Shown piece after piece: positions 1-7,932 of a stretch of DNA of 64,000 bases. The first letter of the stretch is position 1, and each line of letters opens with the position of its first letter. A program made the position numbers and the translations under genes. The notes beneath the pieces were generated by a model. The model did not search any database and was not told the DNA's origin. It saw only the letters and a list, made by a program, of their open reading frames with translations. Source of the stretch: Sphingobacterium sp. UGAL515B_05 (GTDB taxonomy: Bacteria; Bacteroidota; Bacteroidia; Sphingobacteriales; Sphingobacteriaceae); contig NZ_CP109907.1 of the NCBI RefSeq assembly GCF_033097525.1, forward strand, positions 6,138,001 to 6,202,000, read 5' to 3'.

Positions 1-353
1 CATCGGTTTTTTATCTTAGACTACAACAGTTAAACCGCTATCGAAGAGGAGAGGCCGCACTCATTATAGATGAGCATATATTACTAAACAACAGCATATT
101 GAAACCGAAGCAAATCCCATGGACGGATATCGATTATTTTGTTACTGGTTTATATCGGACAAATTCTATTTTTATAAAACTAAATGACCTTTCATCGCTA
201 AAAAAAGAAAAAACAAGCCGTCTAATTCATTTATTAAGCTTTATTGACCGTAATCTATCAACAAAACCTGCATCTTTTTGGATCGATATAGATGTCATCG
301 ATATCAAAGAAAAGGAGCTTATGGCTCTGTTGCTACAGCGACTAAAAATGTAG
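1..353 (+). CDS. 3' part of a PH-like/STM3941-type protein, truncated by the window edge
   Basis: The frame is open from the first bases to a TAG at 351-353, so the start lies outside the window. About 116 residues are visible. The pattern resembles the C-terminal half of small bacterial PH-like proteins of the STM3941 kind: a 'GEAALIIDEHILLNN' strand, then 'IPWTDIDYF' and 'NSIFIKLND'. In such proteins a membrane hairpin precedes this part, and here it would lie off the edge. Family assignment is by eye and function is unknown. A TTG at 99 is a possible start but would cut the domain, so I treat the gene as partial. Confidence 0.6.
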   Translation, partial: SVFYLRLQQLNRYRRGEAALIIDEHILLNNSILKPKQIPWTDIDYFVTGLYRTNSIFIKLNDLSSLKKEKTSRLIHLLSFIDRNLSTKPASFWIDIDVIDIKEKELMALLLQRLKM

Positions 354-392
354 CTGTACATCGGCGTTCCCCAAAAAAAGGTAGTCTAAAAA

Positions 393-425
393 AATCAGCC
401 CCTTATCCATATAAGTGGGCTGATT
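393..425 (-). terminator. Intrinsic terminator of the leftward RNA-repair operon
   Basis: Arms AATCAGCCC (393-401) and GGGCTGATT (417-425) pair perfectly, and an inner CTTAT/ATAAG pairing extends the stem. Read on the minus strand, the hairpin is followed by a run of seven T. It would end transcription about 135 bases after the HD-Pnk stop codon. Confidence 0.7.
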
Positions 426-559
426 CGCATTTATTATATCTAACACGGTTACATCAGAAAATATCCTTGCTATAAAAACGCAAAATTTTGAGATTTAGTA
501 CTTTATTTAATTCTTAAAATCAATTCAAAAATATTAGCGGTTCAACCGTAAAAAACCAT

Positions 560-1669
560 CTACGCGGTAATATAGATAACCTCATGGGCTTCTGTTAACT
601 GGGGAACTTCCAAATTATGAAGCATTTTATCCAAGACAGTTTCTGGTAGTGGGTACTCTCTATCGCTATTCTGCGCGCGCCAAATCTTATAGGGTTTTTC
701 AACGTATAACAATTTCACATAAGCTTGATAGCTGACAAAAAGATCGATCAATTGTTTTCGCATCTGGGAAGTTATATTGGTGGCATTCCAGATAAAATCC
801 TGTCCACAGCGTAAGTATTTTTTTGCCTGCTCTTTTGCTTCCTGTACAACCCATCCGTTTCTCTTTTTATCAGTAGGATCAATGCGATATTTGCGTCTGA
901 TGTCATCCAAACTAATAACAGGGAGGTCAGTATTCATCGCTAAAATCTGATAATCTTTGCCCATTCCCGGCAAACCTGAAAGTACAGTCACGGTGGATTT
1001 GAATGTATCAAAAGGCACATAATCAACATAGCTATTGTTTCCATTAAAATATGTAAATCGTGCATTTTCGGACAAAAAAGAACGTGTGGCATCCCAGCAG
1101 CCAATCTCTTTACTATACAGTTCGAACATATCCAATGCGTAGAGCAAAGCATCCAAATCGGCACAGTACCTTCCTTTAGCATCTGCTTCGGCCAACAACT
1201 TAAGTTGGGCCATATTGACACTCAATGACGCCTCCAAGGCGCTCTTCATTGGATCGACTTTTTCCATCAACCACAATGGCAACCCATGATAGCGTACCAA
1301 TGCGACAATTTCCTCCCGTAATGCAAAAGGGGTCTCCACATCACGAAATAAAATCTCCCGTGCGGTCTGTGCTCCTCTTTTGGCATGATTTGGAGAGCTG
1401 ATACGACCATCTGCAGCGACAATTGTCGTTGATCTCTTCTCGACATCATGCAATAAAGCGGAAGCCCAGAGGAGCTCCTGCTTTTGATAATCCAGATTCC
1501 GGTATTCAGGCAATCCTTCCAGCTGCTGTAATACCATTTGGGTATGAATCGCGACATTCCCTTCGGCATGATGTAAAGGGTCTTGTTGTACCTGTTCCAT
1601 ATCCCTGACCCAAGAAAATTGCTTCTCTAAAGCCGACCAATTCTTATTTACTGCTATTGTCCATTCCAT
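560..1669 (-). CDS. HD-Pnk: HD-domain 2',3'-phosphoesterase fused to 5'-OH polynucleotide kinase
   Basis: 369 residues from ATG at 1669, whose A is also the last base of the ligase stop codon (TAATG), implying translational coupling. An upstream in-frame start at 1723 exists but would overlap the ligase by 55 bases. An HD phosphohydrolase domain occupies the N-terminal half, with the HD pair at residues 74-75 in 'SALLHDVEK' and an upstream conserved His in 'NVAIHTQMV'. A P-loop kinase domain follows, with GLPGMGKD near residue 232. This two-domain order matches bacterial HD-Pnk enzymes such as that of Runella slithyformis, in which the HD domain removes 2',3'-cyclic or 3'-phosphate and the kinase phosphorylates 5'-OH ends. 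Adjacency to an RNA ligase supports RNA end-healing. Its physiological substrate is unknown. Confidence 0.85.
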   Translation of the reverse strand: MEWTIAVNKNWSALEKQFSWVRDMEQVQQDPLHHAEGNVAIHTQMVLQQLEGLPEYRNLDYQKQELLWASALLHDVEKRSTTIVAADGRISSPNHAKRGAQTAREILFRDVETPFALREEIVALVRYHGLPLWLMEKVDPMKSALEASLSVNMAQLKLLAEADAKGRYCADLDALLYALDMFELYSKEIGCWDATRSFLSENARFTYFNGNNSYVDYVPFDTFKSTVTVLSGLPGMGKDYQILAMNTDLPVISLDDIRRKYRIDPTDKKRNGWVVQEAKEQAKKYLRCGQDFIWNATNITSQMRKQLIDLFVSYQAYVKLLYVEKPYKIWRAQNSDREYPLPETVLDKMLHNLEVPQLTEAHEVIYITA

Positions 1670-2367
1670 TAGAAATCCCTCCTTTCCCAAATCATTTTTG
1701 TTCTTCGCCATGATTTTGTCCAATGTTCGTCGGTCTGCACATGTCCTTTTCTAACATATTTAAAAACATTGTGCTGAAATTCACTGACAGTATACGCATC
1801 AGCATTTCTGCAGACTAACCCCTCCATCGTACATGCTTCTCCAGTTTTAGGGTCAACCGATCCAAATTTAGAAGACTGCATGGCCAAATTTTCGACTGAA
1901 CGCCGAAGTTCCAACTCAGTCAAACCCTTTACAATTTCAAGTTTTAAAACAGGTACAGTAGGCAAATCAAATAAACTGGCATAAAAAGTAACTTCTTCCC
2001 ATGAAAGCCACTGATCTTTAATTCGAGCAGCAAAAACATAATAATAGTGCTCAAGTTGCACATATTCGATAGAATGCACAGCATAAAGATTTTCACCAAA
2101 AAACTCTAAATCATCCAGATCGTTTTTTAATCTAGACCAATGCTCCCGAAGCTGAGCCGTCCATGGCGACGTGGTCGGAGCTGCATGGGATCGTGCAAAT
2201 ACTCCACGCCGTGAAAGGCAATTATTTTCACCATCTAATTTTTCTGTAAATAACAATTTATGGAAAGATTGTATATCCTTCCAATAATGTTGATTAAAAC
2301 GATCGTCGCTGCTTGTCCCTGGCGAAAATGGGAAATGATAGGTACGACCATATTTTGTTGATTCCAT
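1669..2367 (-). CDS. RNA ligase family protein (nucleotidyltransferase domain only)
   Basis: 232 residues. Motif I is TEKLDGEN with the AMP-accepting lysine at K43. Motif III is 'FFGENLYA' (89-96), motif IV is 'MEGLVCR' (181-187) and motif V is 'KYVRKG' (203-208). All five-motif landmarks of covalent nucleotidyltransferase ligases are present, but there is almost nothing after motif V, so the protein lacks the C-terminal domain of T4 Rnl1/Rnl2-type enzymes. It is the first gene of a two-gene operon with HD-Pnk, overlapping its start by one base. Inferred role: ATP-dependent sealing of 3'-OH/5'-phosphate RNA ends produced by its partner. Confidence 0.85.
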   Translation of the reverse strand: MESTKYGRTYHFPFSPGTSSDDRFNQHYWKDIQSFHKLLFTEKLDGENNCLSRRGVFARSHAAPTTSPWTAQLREHWSRLKNDLDDLEFFGENLYAVHSIEYVQLEHYYYVFAARIKDQWLSWEEVTFYASLFDLPTVPVLKLEIVKGLTELELRRSVENLAMQSSKFGSVDPKTGEACTMEGLVCRNADAYTVSEFQHNVFKYVRKGHVQTDEHWTKSWRRTKMIWERRDF

Positions 2368-2841
2368 TTTTAAAATTTAAATCCATATTAAAAAATTGAA
2401 GACATAGGTATAGGGTAAACAAATCGGGTACATCCCGTTGTTTACTTTCTTCCTAAATATCGACAATGCATTACATGACTTTAATTTTAAAAAATGACAA
2501 CACAAATGATCTATTGCTGCAAAAGTATTAAATTTATTTTAAAAACATAAAACAGAAAAATGTGACGAATACCAGCAAAAATGTGATGAATCAAATGTTT
2601 CTTCATCTTTTAGCTGGGATTCTATTTTTATTTCTATAAAATAGAATTTGATTTTACTACTTTAAGCTGAAGAGTATCAAACCGGCTTTATTAACTTTAT
2701 TCAAAAAAGACACTACATAATTAATCCATTATTTAACCATTCACGTCCGATTTTGCGGTGTTGCGGCAAATAGCCAAGATTGCATACAACATTGGACTGT
2801 CAAATGATCATAAATACAGGGATTAAAAAATAATTGATCAC
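2368..2841. other. Intergenic region, divergent promoters
   Basis: This 474-base AT-rich gap between divergent genes must carry promoters both ways. I see an imperfect inverted repeat (TTCTATTTT...AAAATAGAA) near 2620-2650 and two copies of AATGTGA[CT]GAAT about 23 bases apart near 2559 and 2581. No ORF is convincing. Confidence 0.4.
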
Positions 2842-3495
2842 ATGGATACATATATCGTGTTAAAAAGGTTCTCTAGTTTAGAAGAAGCTCAAAAATGTCA
2901 TAAACTACTTTCGGAAAAAGGTGTAACAACGCGGTTGGCAGATAATGTACCCCCTGTGGATATTACATTTTCTGGAAACACGGTTGGATTTCAATATGAG
3001 ATTCAAATAGATCCTGCCAATTTTGCAAATGCAGAATCTATTTTAGAAGAGCAGGAAATGCAGTCTCTCCCCTTGGTTGAAGACGACCATTATCTGTATC
3101 AGTTTTCCGACCAAGAGCTCTTAGAAATTCTTCAAAAACCCGACGAATGGAACAAATTAGACTACGCACTGGCTAGAGAAATTCTATTAAAAAGAGGGAA
3201 AGAGATCGATCAGCAAAAGCTTGATCTTTTGAAACAGGAACGGCTCATGCAACTACGGGAACCGGAACCGCAGCAGAAGTATTGGGTTATTTTCGGCTAT
3301 ATTTCAGCCCTTCTAGGTGGACTTTTAGGAATTGCAATCGGCTATATGTTGTTTAGTTCCAGAAAGAGCCTACCGAATGGCGAACGGATATTTTCCTATT
3401 CAGATCATGACAGAAAACATGGGACGAACATATTCTATATCGGATTATTCGTATTCACAATATCCGTTCTCATCAAAATGCTCTGGGGATGGTAA
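2842..3495 (+). CDS. DUF2007-like protein with two C-terminal membrane helices
   Basis: 217 residues. The N-terminal 75 residues ('YIVLKRFSSLEEAQKCHKLL' to 'ILEEQ') have the beta-alpha-beta pattern of DUF2007, a small domain annotated as a putative signal-transducing or metal-binding module. A charged helical middle follows ('QELLEILQKPDEWNKLDYAL'), then two hydrophobic segments near 149-172 and 197-217. This architecture is common in Bacteroidota as an uncharacterised membrane protein. It stands alone; function unknown. Confidence 0.7.
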   Translation: MDTYIVLKRFSSLEEAQKCHKLLSEKGVTTRLADNVPPVDITFSGNTVGFQYEIQIDPANFANAESILEEQEMQSLPLVEDDHYLYQFSDQELLEILQKPDEWNKLDYALAREILLKRGKEIDQQKLDLLKQERLMQLREPEPQQKYWVIFGYISALLGGLLGIAIGYMLFSSRKSLPNGERIFSYSDHDRKHGTNIFYIGLFVFTISVLIKMLWGW

Positions 3496-3692
3496 CATAA
3501 AATGAATACGATTTACATTTTTTAGCGGAGCAGGTCAAGCGTCCCTTTGTAACTGTGGTATTTTGTATCCTATTGCAAGCTAATTAGCGCTAACGTTAAC
3601 TGTAATTTTTAATACTAAAAAAAATACCTATATTTAAGATGACATCTTTATTCTTGAATTATTTTTTGTAAACCTACAAACAAATTAACTTT

Positions 3693-4091
3693 ATGAATAG
3701 TTTAAAGACCACAGCCACTCATTTCCGTTATAAAAAGCATCCGGGAGATCTATTCAGAAATACATCTGTTCAATTATTACCGCATCCCTATAAAAATCAA
3801 GAAGACTTTTGGGTATGGTTTCATCCCTCCTACCACCGCAGTGAAGACATTTCAGATTTAGGCGACCTGTACAAGCAGCTTCACGATACACCTTGCCAAG
3901 AAACGATAACAACATCAAAAAATGAGCTATGTTACGCTGCAGTAGCGAAAGAACATCTCTTTGAAGAAATAAAATCATTGGAACAAAAGATCTATCAGGA
4001 TTGTTTTGAAAACTTTTATTTATTGGTTATTGAAGGCCGCATCGAGCTGTTTGAAAGTCATCAGATTGAAAGTGAAGAATCTAGCTCCTAA
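3693..4091 (+). CDS. Hypothetical protein, 132 residues
   Basis: A soluble protein rich in aromatics and histidine ('FRYKKHPGDLFRN', 'FWVWFHPSYHR') with an acidic serine-rich tail. No family is recognised. It lies 19 bases upstream of the Nudix-like gene on the same strand, so the two probably share a transcript. The ATG at 3693 follows an A-rich stretch typical of starts in this phylum. Confidence 0.6.
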   Translation: MNSLKTTATHFRYKKHPGDLFRNTSVQLLPHPYKNQEDFWVWFHPSYHRSEDISDLGDLYKQLHDTPCQETITTSKNELCYAAVAKEHLFEEIKSLEQKIYQDCFENFYLLVIEGRIELFESHQIESEESSS

Positions 4092-4110
4092 TGTTTATCT
4101 TTAAACCGTT

Positions 4111-4680
4111 ATGCATTATTTGACTTGTGCGATCATAAGGAAGGACGATAAGGTACTCATTTGTCAGCGCCCGCCATCGGCGACGCATGCTTTAAAGTGG
4201 GAATTTCCTGGTCGCATAACCGAATCCCACCTGCCAACGAAAGCAAATTTATCGCTCAAAATCAGGGAAGAGCTAAGTATAGATGTTCTTGTCGGAAGGC
4301 CCTTAGAAATGACGCAACAAGGCCATAAAAATCTGGCACTATGCCGCTATCCTGTTCTCTGCACCTTTTCTTCTGGCGAAGTTGCCATGCTAGAATATGT
4401 CCAAGCAATTTGGGTCTCCTCTGTAGAACTATCGCATTTTGATTGGACCGATACCGATCGACCAATTGTAGAAGAGTATACCCGATACCTTGAGAACTCA
4501 AATCCTCCGTCCCGTATAAAGGAAGCTTTTTTAGAAATCCTAATTGGACTCATTGGTTTTACACTGGTCCATATGTTCTTCAACGTATATATAGGCTTAT
4601 TGATAACTTTGATCTTAATCACTATTACTGGAATTTATAGTTATCACACCCGAAAAAATATTAGTAAAAGAATCTCATAA
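4111..4680 (+). CDS. MutT/Nudix-fold protein with degenerate Nudix box and membrane tail
   Basis: 189 residues. The N-terminal 130 align with MutT-type pyrophosphohydrolases: 'ALKWEFPG' (27-34) and the late 'FDWTDTDRPIVEEY'. The 23 residues after FPG have the same spacing as the canonical Nudix box, but the catalytic Glu of GX5E is Leu41 and the RE pair is Leu49-Lys50; only the EE pair (53-54) survives. Loss of hydrolysis is therefore likely. Unusually for the family, the last 55 residues form two membrane helices ('ILIGLIGFTLVHMFF', 'YIGLLITLILITITGIY'). It may be a membrane-tethered nucleotide-binding sensor, which is inference. Confidence 0.7.
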   Translation: MHYLTCAIIRKDDKVLICQRPPSATHALKWEFPGRITESHLPTKANLSLKIREELSIDVLVGRPLEMTQQGHKNLALCRYPVLCTFSSGEVAMLEYVQAIWVSSVELSHFDWTDTDRPIVEEYTRYLENSNPPSRIKEAFLEILIGLIGFTLVHMFFNVYIGLLITLILITITGIYSYHTRKNISKRIS

Positions 4681-4749
4681 AACTTTCCTACATTTATAAA
4701 AACTAAATAACCCCTAATTTCATTTTAGCCATACTGAAGACTTAATCAG

Positions 4750-5283
4750 ATGAAAGATTTCCCACAATTAGAGACAGAACGACTTATTCTTAACGCAATA
4801 GACCCGACTGATATTCCACAGATTGTAGACTATCTGCAAGATAAGGTCTATTCGGACTTCACATCGAACATCCCCTATCCCTACCGAAAGGAGGATGCTG
4901 AATACTGGCTTAAATTAGCGGAAGAAGCATTTGTCAATCGTAAAGGATTCACCTTTGCTATTCGAAATAAAGATAAAAAACTGATCGGAGCTATTGGTCT
5001 GCATGATGAAGGCTCGGATAAGGCTGAGTTGGGATACTGGATTGCTATTCCTTACTGGAATAAAGGTTATGTCACTGAAGCTGCAAAAGCAATCATTGAT
5101 TTTGGGTTTAAAGAATTAAACTTTAACAAAATCTTTGCGACCTACTTCCCCCATAATCCAGCATCGGGAAAAGTCATGGAAAAAATAGGAATGAAAAAAG
5201 AGGCACTGTTAAAACAACATTTAAAGAAAGATGGCCGGTATTACGATATCCCATTATACGCTATTTTTAAATCGGAAAAATAA
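4750..5283 (+). CDS. GNAT N-acetyltransferase, RimJ/RimL type
   Basis: 177 residues with the Acetyltransf_3 pattern. 'LETERLILNAIDPTDIPQIV' opens the fold, 'LIGAIGLHDEGSDKAELGYWIAIPYWNKGYVTEA' is the acetyl-CoA-binding strand and loop region, and 'NPASGKVMEKIGMKKEALLK' closes it. RimJ/RimL relatives acetylate N-terminal amines of ribosomal proteins, but many paralogues act on small molecules. The substrate cannot be told. It is 14 bases upstream of the next gene. Confidence 0.85.
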   Translation: MKDFPQLETERLILNAIDPTDIPQIVDYLQDKVYSDFTSNIPYPYRKEDAEYWLKLAEEAFVNRKGFTFAIRNKDKKLIGAIGLHDEGSDKAELGYWIAIPYWNKGYVTEAAKAIIDFGFKELNFNKIFATYFPHNPASGKVMEKIGMKKEALLKQHLKKDGRYYDIPLYAIFKSEK

Positions 5284-5297
5284 AACAGCAATTTCTC

Positions 5298-5804
5298 ATG
5301 GATAAAAAGAATATCAAGTTGCGCTGTGATCATACATTTCCTATACTTATTCTTCTTTTTGGTTGTATTGCTATATTCCCAATAATAATTTCTAAGTATT
5401 CTATTTCTCTGTTAGGAATAATATGGGAGACTTGCTGTGGGCTCATCATATTTACAGGCGTTTGGAGATTTGAGCACTTCGAAATATCTGGAGATACACT
5501 TACCAAAGTAAACTTAGGTGGATTATATCGAAAGGATTTAAATATGTGTCATATAACCAGATATACAAAAAAAGTGATTGATATGAATCACTTTTGGAAT
5601 CCGTTTAATATCATAAAGTTATTTAGTAAGGAGAAAAAATATTTTAAATTCAGAACCATAAAACTTCAGGCAACAGATAATTTAATCATGATAATAAATG
5701 AACGAAATATGCATAGCGAGGACTTCAAAAAATTATACCATATAATCAAAACCTATCAGAAACGACAAGTCAAGTCTAAATCTCTAATTGTTTCGAGAAA
5801 TTGA
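5298..5804 (+). CDS. Membrane protein with PH-like tail, unknown function
   Basis: 168 residues. Two hydrophobic helices (about 14-32 and 38-54) are followed by 'WRFEHFEISGDTLTKVNLGG', strands resembling a bacterial PH-like domain, and a lysine-rich C-terminus. The organisation recalls the truncated gene at the left edge (hairpin plus PH-like fold). It probably shares a transcript with the upstream GNAT gene. No function is proposed. Confidence 0.6.
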   Translation: MDKKNIKLRCDHTFPILILLFGCIAIFPIIISKYSISLLGIIWETCCGLIIFTGVWRFEHFEISGDTLTKVNLGGLYRKDLNMCHITRYTKKVIDMNHFWNPFNIIKLFSKEKKYFKFRTIKLQATDNLIMIINERNMHSEDFKKLYHIIKTYQKRQVKSKSLIVSRN

Positions 5805-5841
5805 CTAAATTTAAACAACCGATAATCATAAAGGATAAAAC

Positions 5842-6375
5842 ATGAAAATATTTGCATTCGCTGGGAGTAATTCTTCCACATCAATTAACAAACAATTGGT
5901 CAAATTTGTACTCAAAAGCTTCGAGGGGCACGAGATTAATTTGATCGACCTGAATGACTATAACATGCCTGTCTTTTCTGTAGACCTAGAAAAGAATGGA
6001 TTCCCACAGGAAGCACAGCTTTTCCTAGATCATATAGCCTCCAGTGACATGATCATTTGCTCTCTCGCAGAGAACAATCGCTCCTATAGCGTAGCATTTA
6101 AAAATGTATTTGATTGGGCATCTAGAATAAATGTTAAAGTTTTCCAGGATAAACCCATGTTGCTTATGACAACTTCACCAGGAGGTTATGGTGGTGGAAA
6201 TGTGATGGCCGAAGCGCAGAAATTTTTCCCGCAGTTTGGAGCAATCATTAAAGAAACATTTTCGCTTCCCAAATTTTACGAAAATTTTGATCAGGATAAT
6301 GGCGTAATCAGTCCTGAACACCTCAATAGTCTAAAGGAAAAAATAGCGGACTTTAAGCAACAAATTTCCTCCTAG
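5842..6375 (+). CDS. NADPH-dependent FMN reductase family protein
   Basis: 177 residues with a flavodoxin-like fold. 'FAFAGSNSSTSINKQLVKF' (4-22) is the phosphate-binding loop that holds FMN. 'YNMPVFSVDLE' and 'LAENNRSYSVAFKNVFDWAS' match the second and third FMN loops, and 'TTSPGGYGGGNVMAEA' matches the dimer/isoalloxazine region. Relatives reduce flavins, quinones, azo compounds or chromate with NAD(P)H. The physiological substrate is unknown. A short hairpin (TAGCGG/CCGCTA) begins in the stop codon. Confidence 0.85.
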   Translation: MKIFAFAGSNSSTSINKQLVKFVLKSFEGHEINLIDLNDYNMPVFSVDLEKNGFPQEAQLFLDHIASSDMIICSLAENNRSYSVAFKNVFDWASRINVKVFQDKPMLLMTTSPGGYGGGNVMAEAQKFFPQFGAIIKETFSLPKFYENFDQDNGVISPEHLNSLKEKIADFKQQISS

Positions 6376-6478
6376 CGGCATTCCGCTAAAAATCTATTTC
6401 CCTTTTGTGGGTTTTGCACAACTAATGTTATGTACTAGGTACATTTTACTTTGCATATGATTGACTTTTTGCTTACCC

Positions 6479-6503
6479 TTTCTTTGCTTTGAAAGCAAAG
6501 AAA
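6479..6503. repeat. 12-bp inverted repeat (TTTCTTTGCTTT / AAAGCAAAGAAA)
   Basis: Two perfect 12-base arms flank a single G. It sits at the edge of the low-complexity repeat tract that follows, and the right arm merges into the first AAAGAAAC-type unit. It could be a protein-binding palindrome or just an amplified purine-rich sequence. Confidence 0.55.
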
Positions 6504-6655
6504 CACCAATAAAACACCAATAAAACGACAAAGAAATAGCAAAGAAGAAGCGAATCAGGCCCCTAGCAATCCCAAAGGAATAGCGAAGAAATAGCAGAGA
6601 AACACCGAAGAAACAGCAGAGAAACACCAAAGAAATAGCAGAGAAATGGCGAATA
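6500..6655. repeat. Degenerate purine-rich tandem repeat with three 22-bp units
   Basis: Three consecutive 22-base units (6584-6605, 6606-6627, 6628-6649) of the form CGAAGAAAYAGCAGAGAAACAC differ by only a few bases. Looser 11-12-base half-units extend leftward to about 6500. The unit length is not a multiple of three, so this is not a protein repeat even though a minus-strand frame stays open across it. It fills most of the 400-base gap between convergent genes. Confidence 0.75.
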
Positions 6656-6744
6656 AGCTGCAAGCCTTTGCCTTAGCCCCCCAAAGAGCAGCGCTATAAC
6701 AGAAAACTGACCCCATAGCGATAACAGCTATCAAAGGTTCATAA

Positions 6745-6773
6745 TTAAGGAGGGGCGACTTGCCCCTCCTTAA
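6745..6773 (-). terminator. Terminator after the thioredoxin genes
   Basis: Perfect 12-bp stem TTAAGGAGGGGC / GCCCCTCCTTAA with a five-base loop, three bases beyond the stop codon of the TlpA-like gene. GC-rich core and AT-rich flanks support termination of the sigma/Sus/thioredoxin region; the T-run is weak. Confidence 0.7.
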
Positions 6774-6775
6774 AT

Positions 6776-7924
6776 TTATTTAAGGAGCTCTTCGAGTTTT
6801 TCTATCAACTTTACTCCTTTTAAGTTGATTCCAACAATCTTACCTTCGGGAGAGATGAGGTAATTTTGCGGGATAGCCTGAATACCGTACAATTGAGCGG
6901 CTTGATTTTGCCAGCCATTTAGGTCCGACACCTGGGGCCAGGTTAATCCATCTTGTTCAATCGCTTTCATCCAGTTGTCTTTCTTCCCTGGTTTATCTAG
7001 TGAAACACCCAGTATCTCAAATCTTGATCCCTTAAACTTTTGATAAGCTTTAACCAAATTAGGGTTCTCAGCACGGCAAGGACCACACCATGACGCCCAA
7101 AAATCCAATAGCAGGTATTTACCTTTAAAATCTGAGAGTTTTAACTCTTTACCTTCAGGAGTTACTTGTGCAAAATCTAAAGCTGGCTGTCCAATTCCTA
7201 GCTTTTTTGCCAGTTGAATATCTGCTTCTAATTTTTTCCCGATTGCTGTCTGCTTTAATCTTGATGACAAATTGAAAAACAAAGGTTCAGTGGTAACCAC
7301 ATTATCATCGTAGCCGGCAACTTCCTGCAAGGCCAATAAACTGAAGTAATTGTCTGGATTATTGACTATAAAATTTCGTTGCGCCTTCTTACGCTCTGTT
7401 TCGATCTTATCTATTTCTAGCCCAATTTGGTTTATTGCATTTTCATCACGATTTTTTGCTTGATACAGATCAGCTCTTTTAGATTGCTGAACCATGAGCT
7501 TCTTCTCATAGGTGCTTAGATAGTCTTGATACTGCTTATAGGCTACCTGCAGTTTCCCGCCTTGTACCTGTGAAGACCCGAAAGGACTTTGAACGGTGAT
7601 TTGCGTATTGGGTTCCTGAGGGTCTACATAAAATGTGAGACGCTCCATCGGTCCACCTTTGCGATTAAAGAAGGAAGCGCCATCTTTGGAATAAAATAAC
7701 ATCACTTGCGTTGGTTCCATGATTTCCCCTTTATAGATAACATCATTGGGACCAAAATTAATAGAGTCAATTGTCAATTTTCTATCCACGATGTAGCGAA
7801 CAAATGCTTTAGATTTTGCGGGAAATTGTTTCCCCTTTATTGTTAATTGAAAAGGCTGTCCTTGAGCGAATACTGTCCCGAGACAATTTAAAACCAAGAA
7901 TAAGGAAGTAGCTATTTTTTTCAT
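6776..7924 (-). CDS. TlpA-like disulfide reductase with N-terminal DUF4369-like domain
   Basis: 382 residues with a signal peptide ending near 'VFAQG'. Residues 25-115 form the beta-rich DUF4369-type domain. A charged helical linker follows (120-180). The C-terminal AhpC/TSA-thioredoxin fold carries the redox site WASWCGPC (C280, C283) and the cis-Pro region 'AIPQNYLISPEGK'. It should act in the periplasm. In Sphingobacteriaceae such proteins are often encoded next to SusC/SusD, as here. It is the last gene of the leftward locus, 8 bases after the preceding thioredoxin gene. What it reduces is not evident. Confidence 0.9.
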   Translation of the reverse strand: MKKIATSLFLVLNCLGTVFAQGQPFQLTIKGKQFPAKSKAFVRYIVDRKLTIDSINFGPNDVIYKGEIMEPTQVMLFYSKDGASFFNRKGGPMERLTFYVDPQEPNTQITVQSPFGSSQVQGGKLQVAYKQYQDYLSTYEKKLMVQQSKRADLYQAKNRDENAINQIGLEIDKIETERKKAQRNFIVNNPDNYFSLLALQEVAGYDDNVVTTEPLFFNLSSRLKQTAIGKKLEADIQLAKKLGIGQPALDFAQVTPEGKELKLSDFKGKYLLLDFWASWCGPCRAENPNLVKAYQKFKGSRFEILGVSLDKPGKKDNWMKAIEQDGLTWPQVSDLNGWQNQAAQLYGIQAIPQNYLISPEGKIVGINLKGVKLIEKLEELLK

Positions 7925-7932
7925 GTTGATAA

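Noticed and set aside
6394..6663. 89-codon open frame on the minus strand
   Set aside because: It runs through the 22-bp repeat tract, has a phenylalanine/serine-rich biased composition and no start context. The repeat unit is not a codon multiple, so the frame is an artefact of low complexity.
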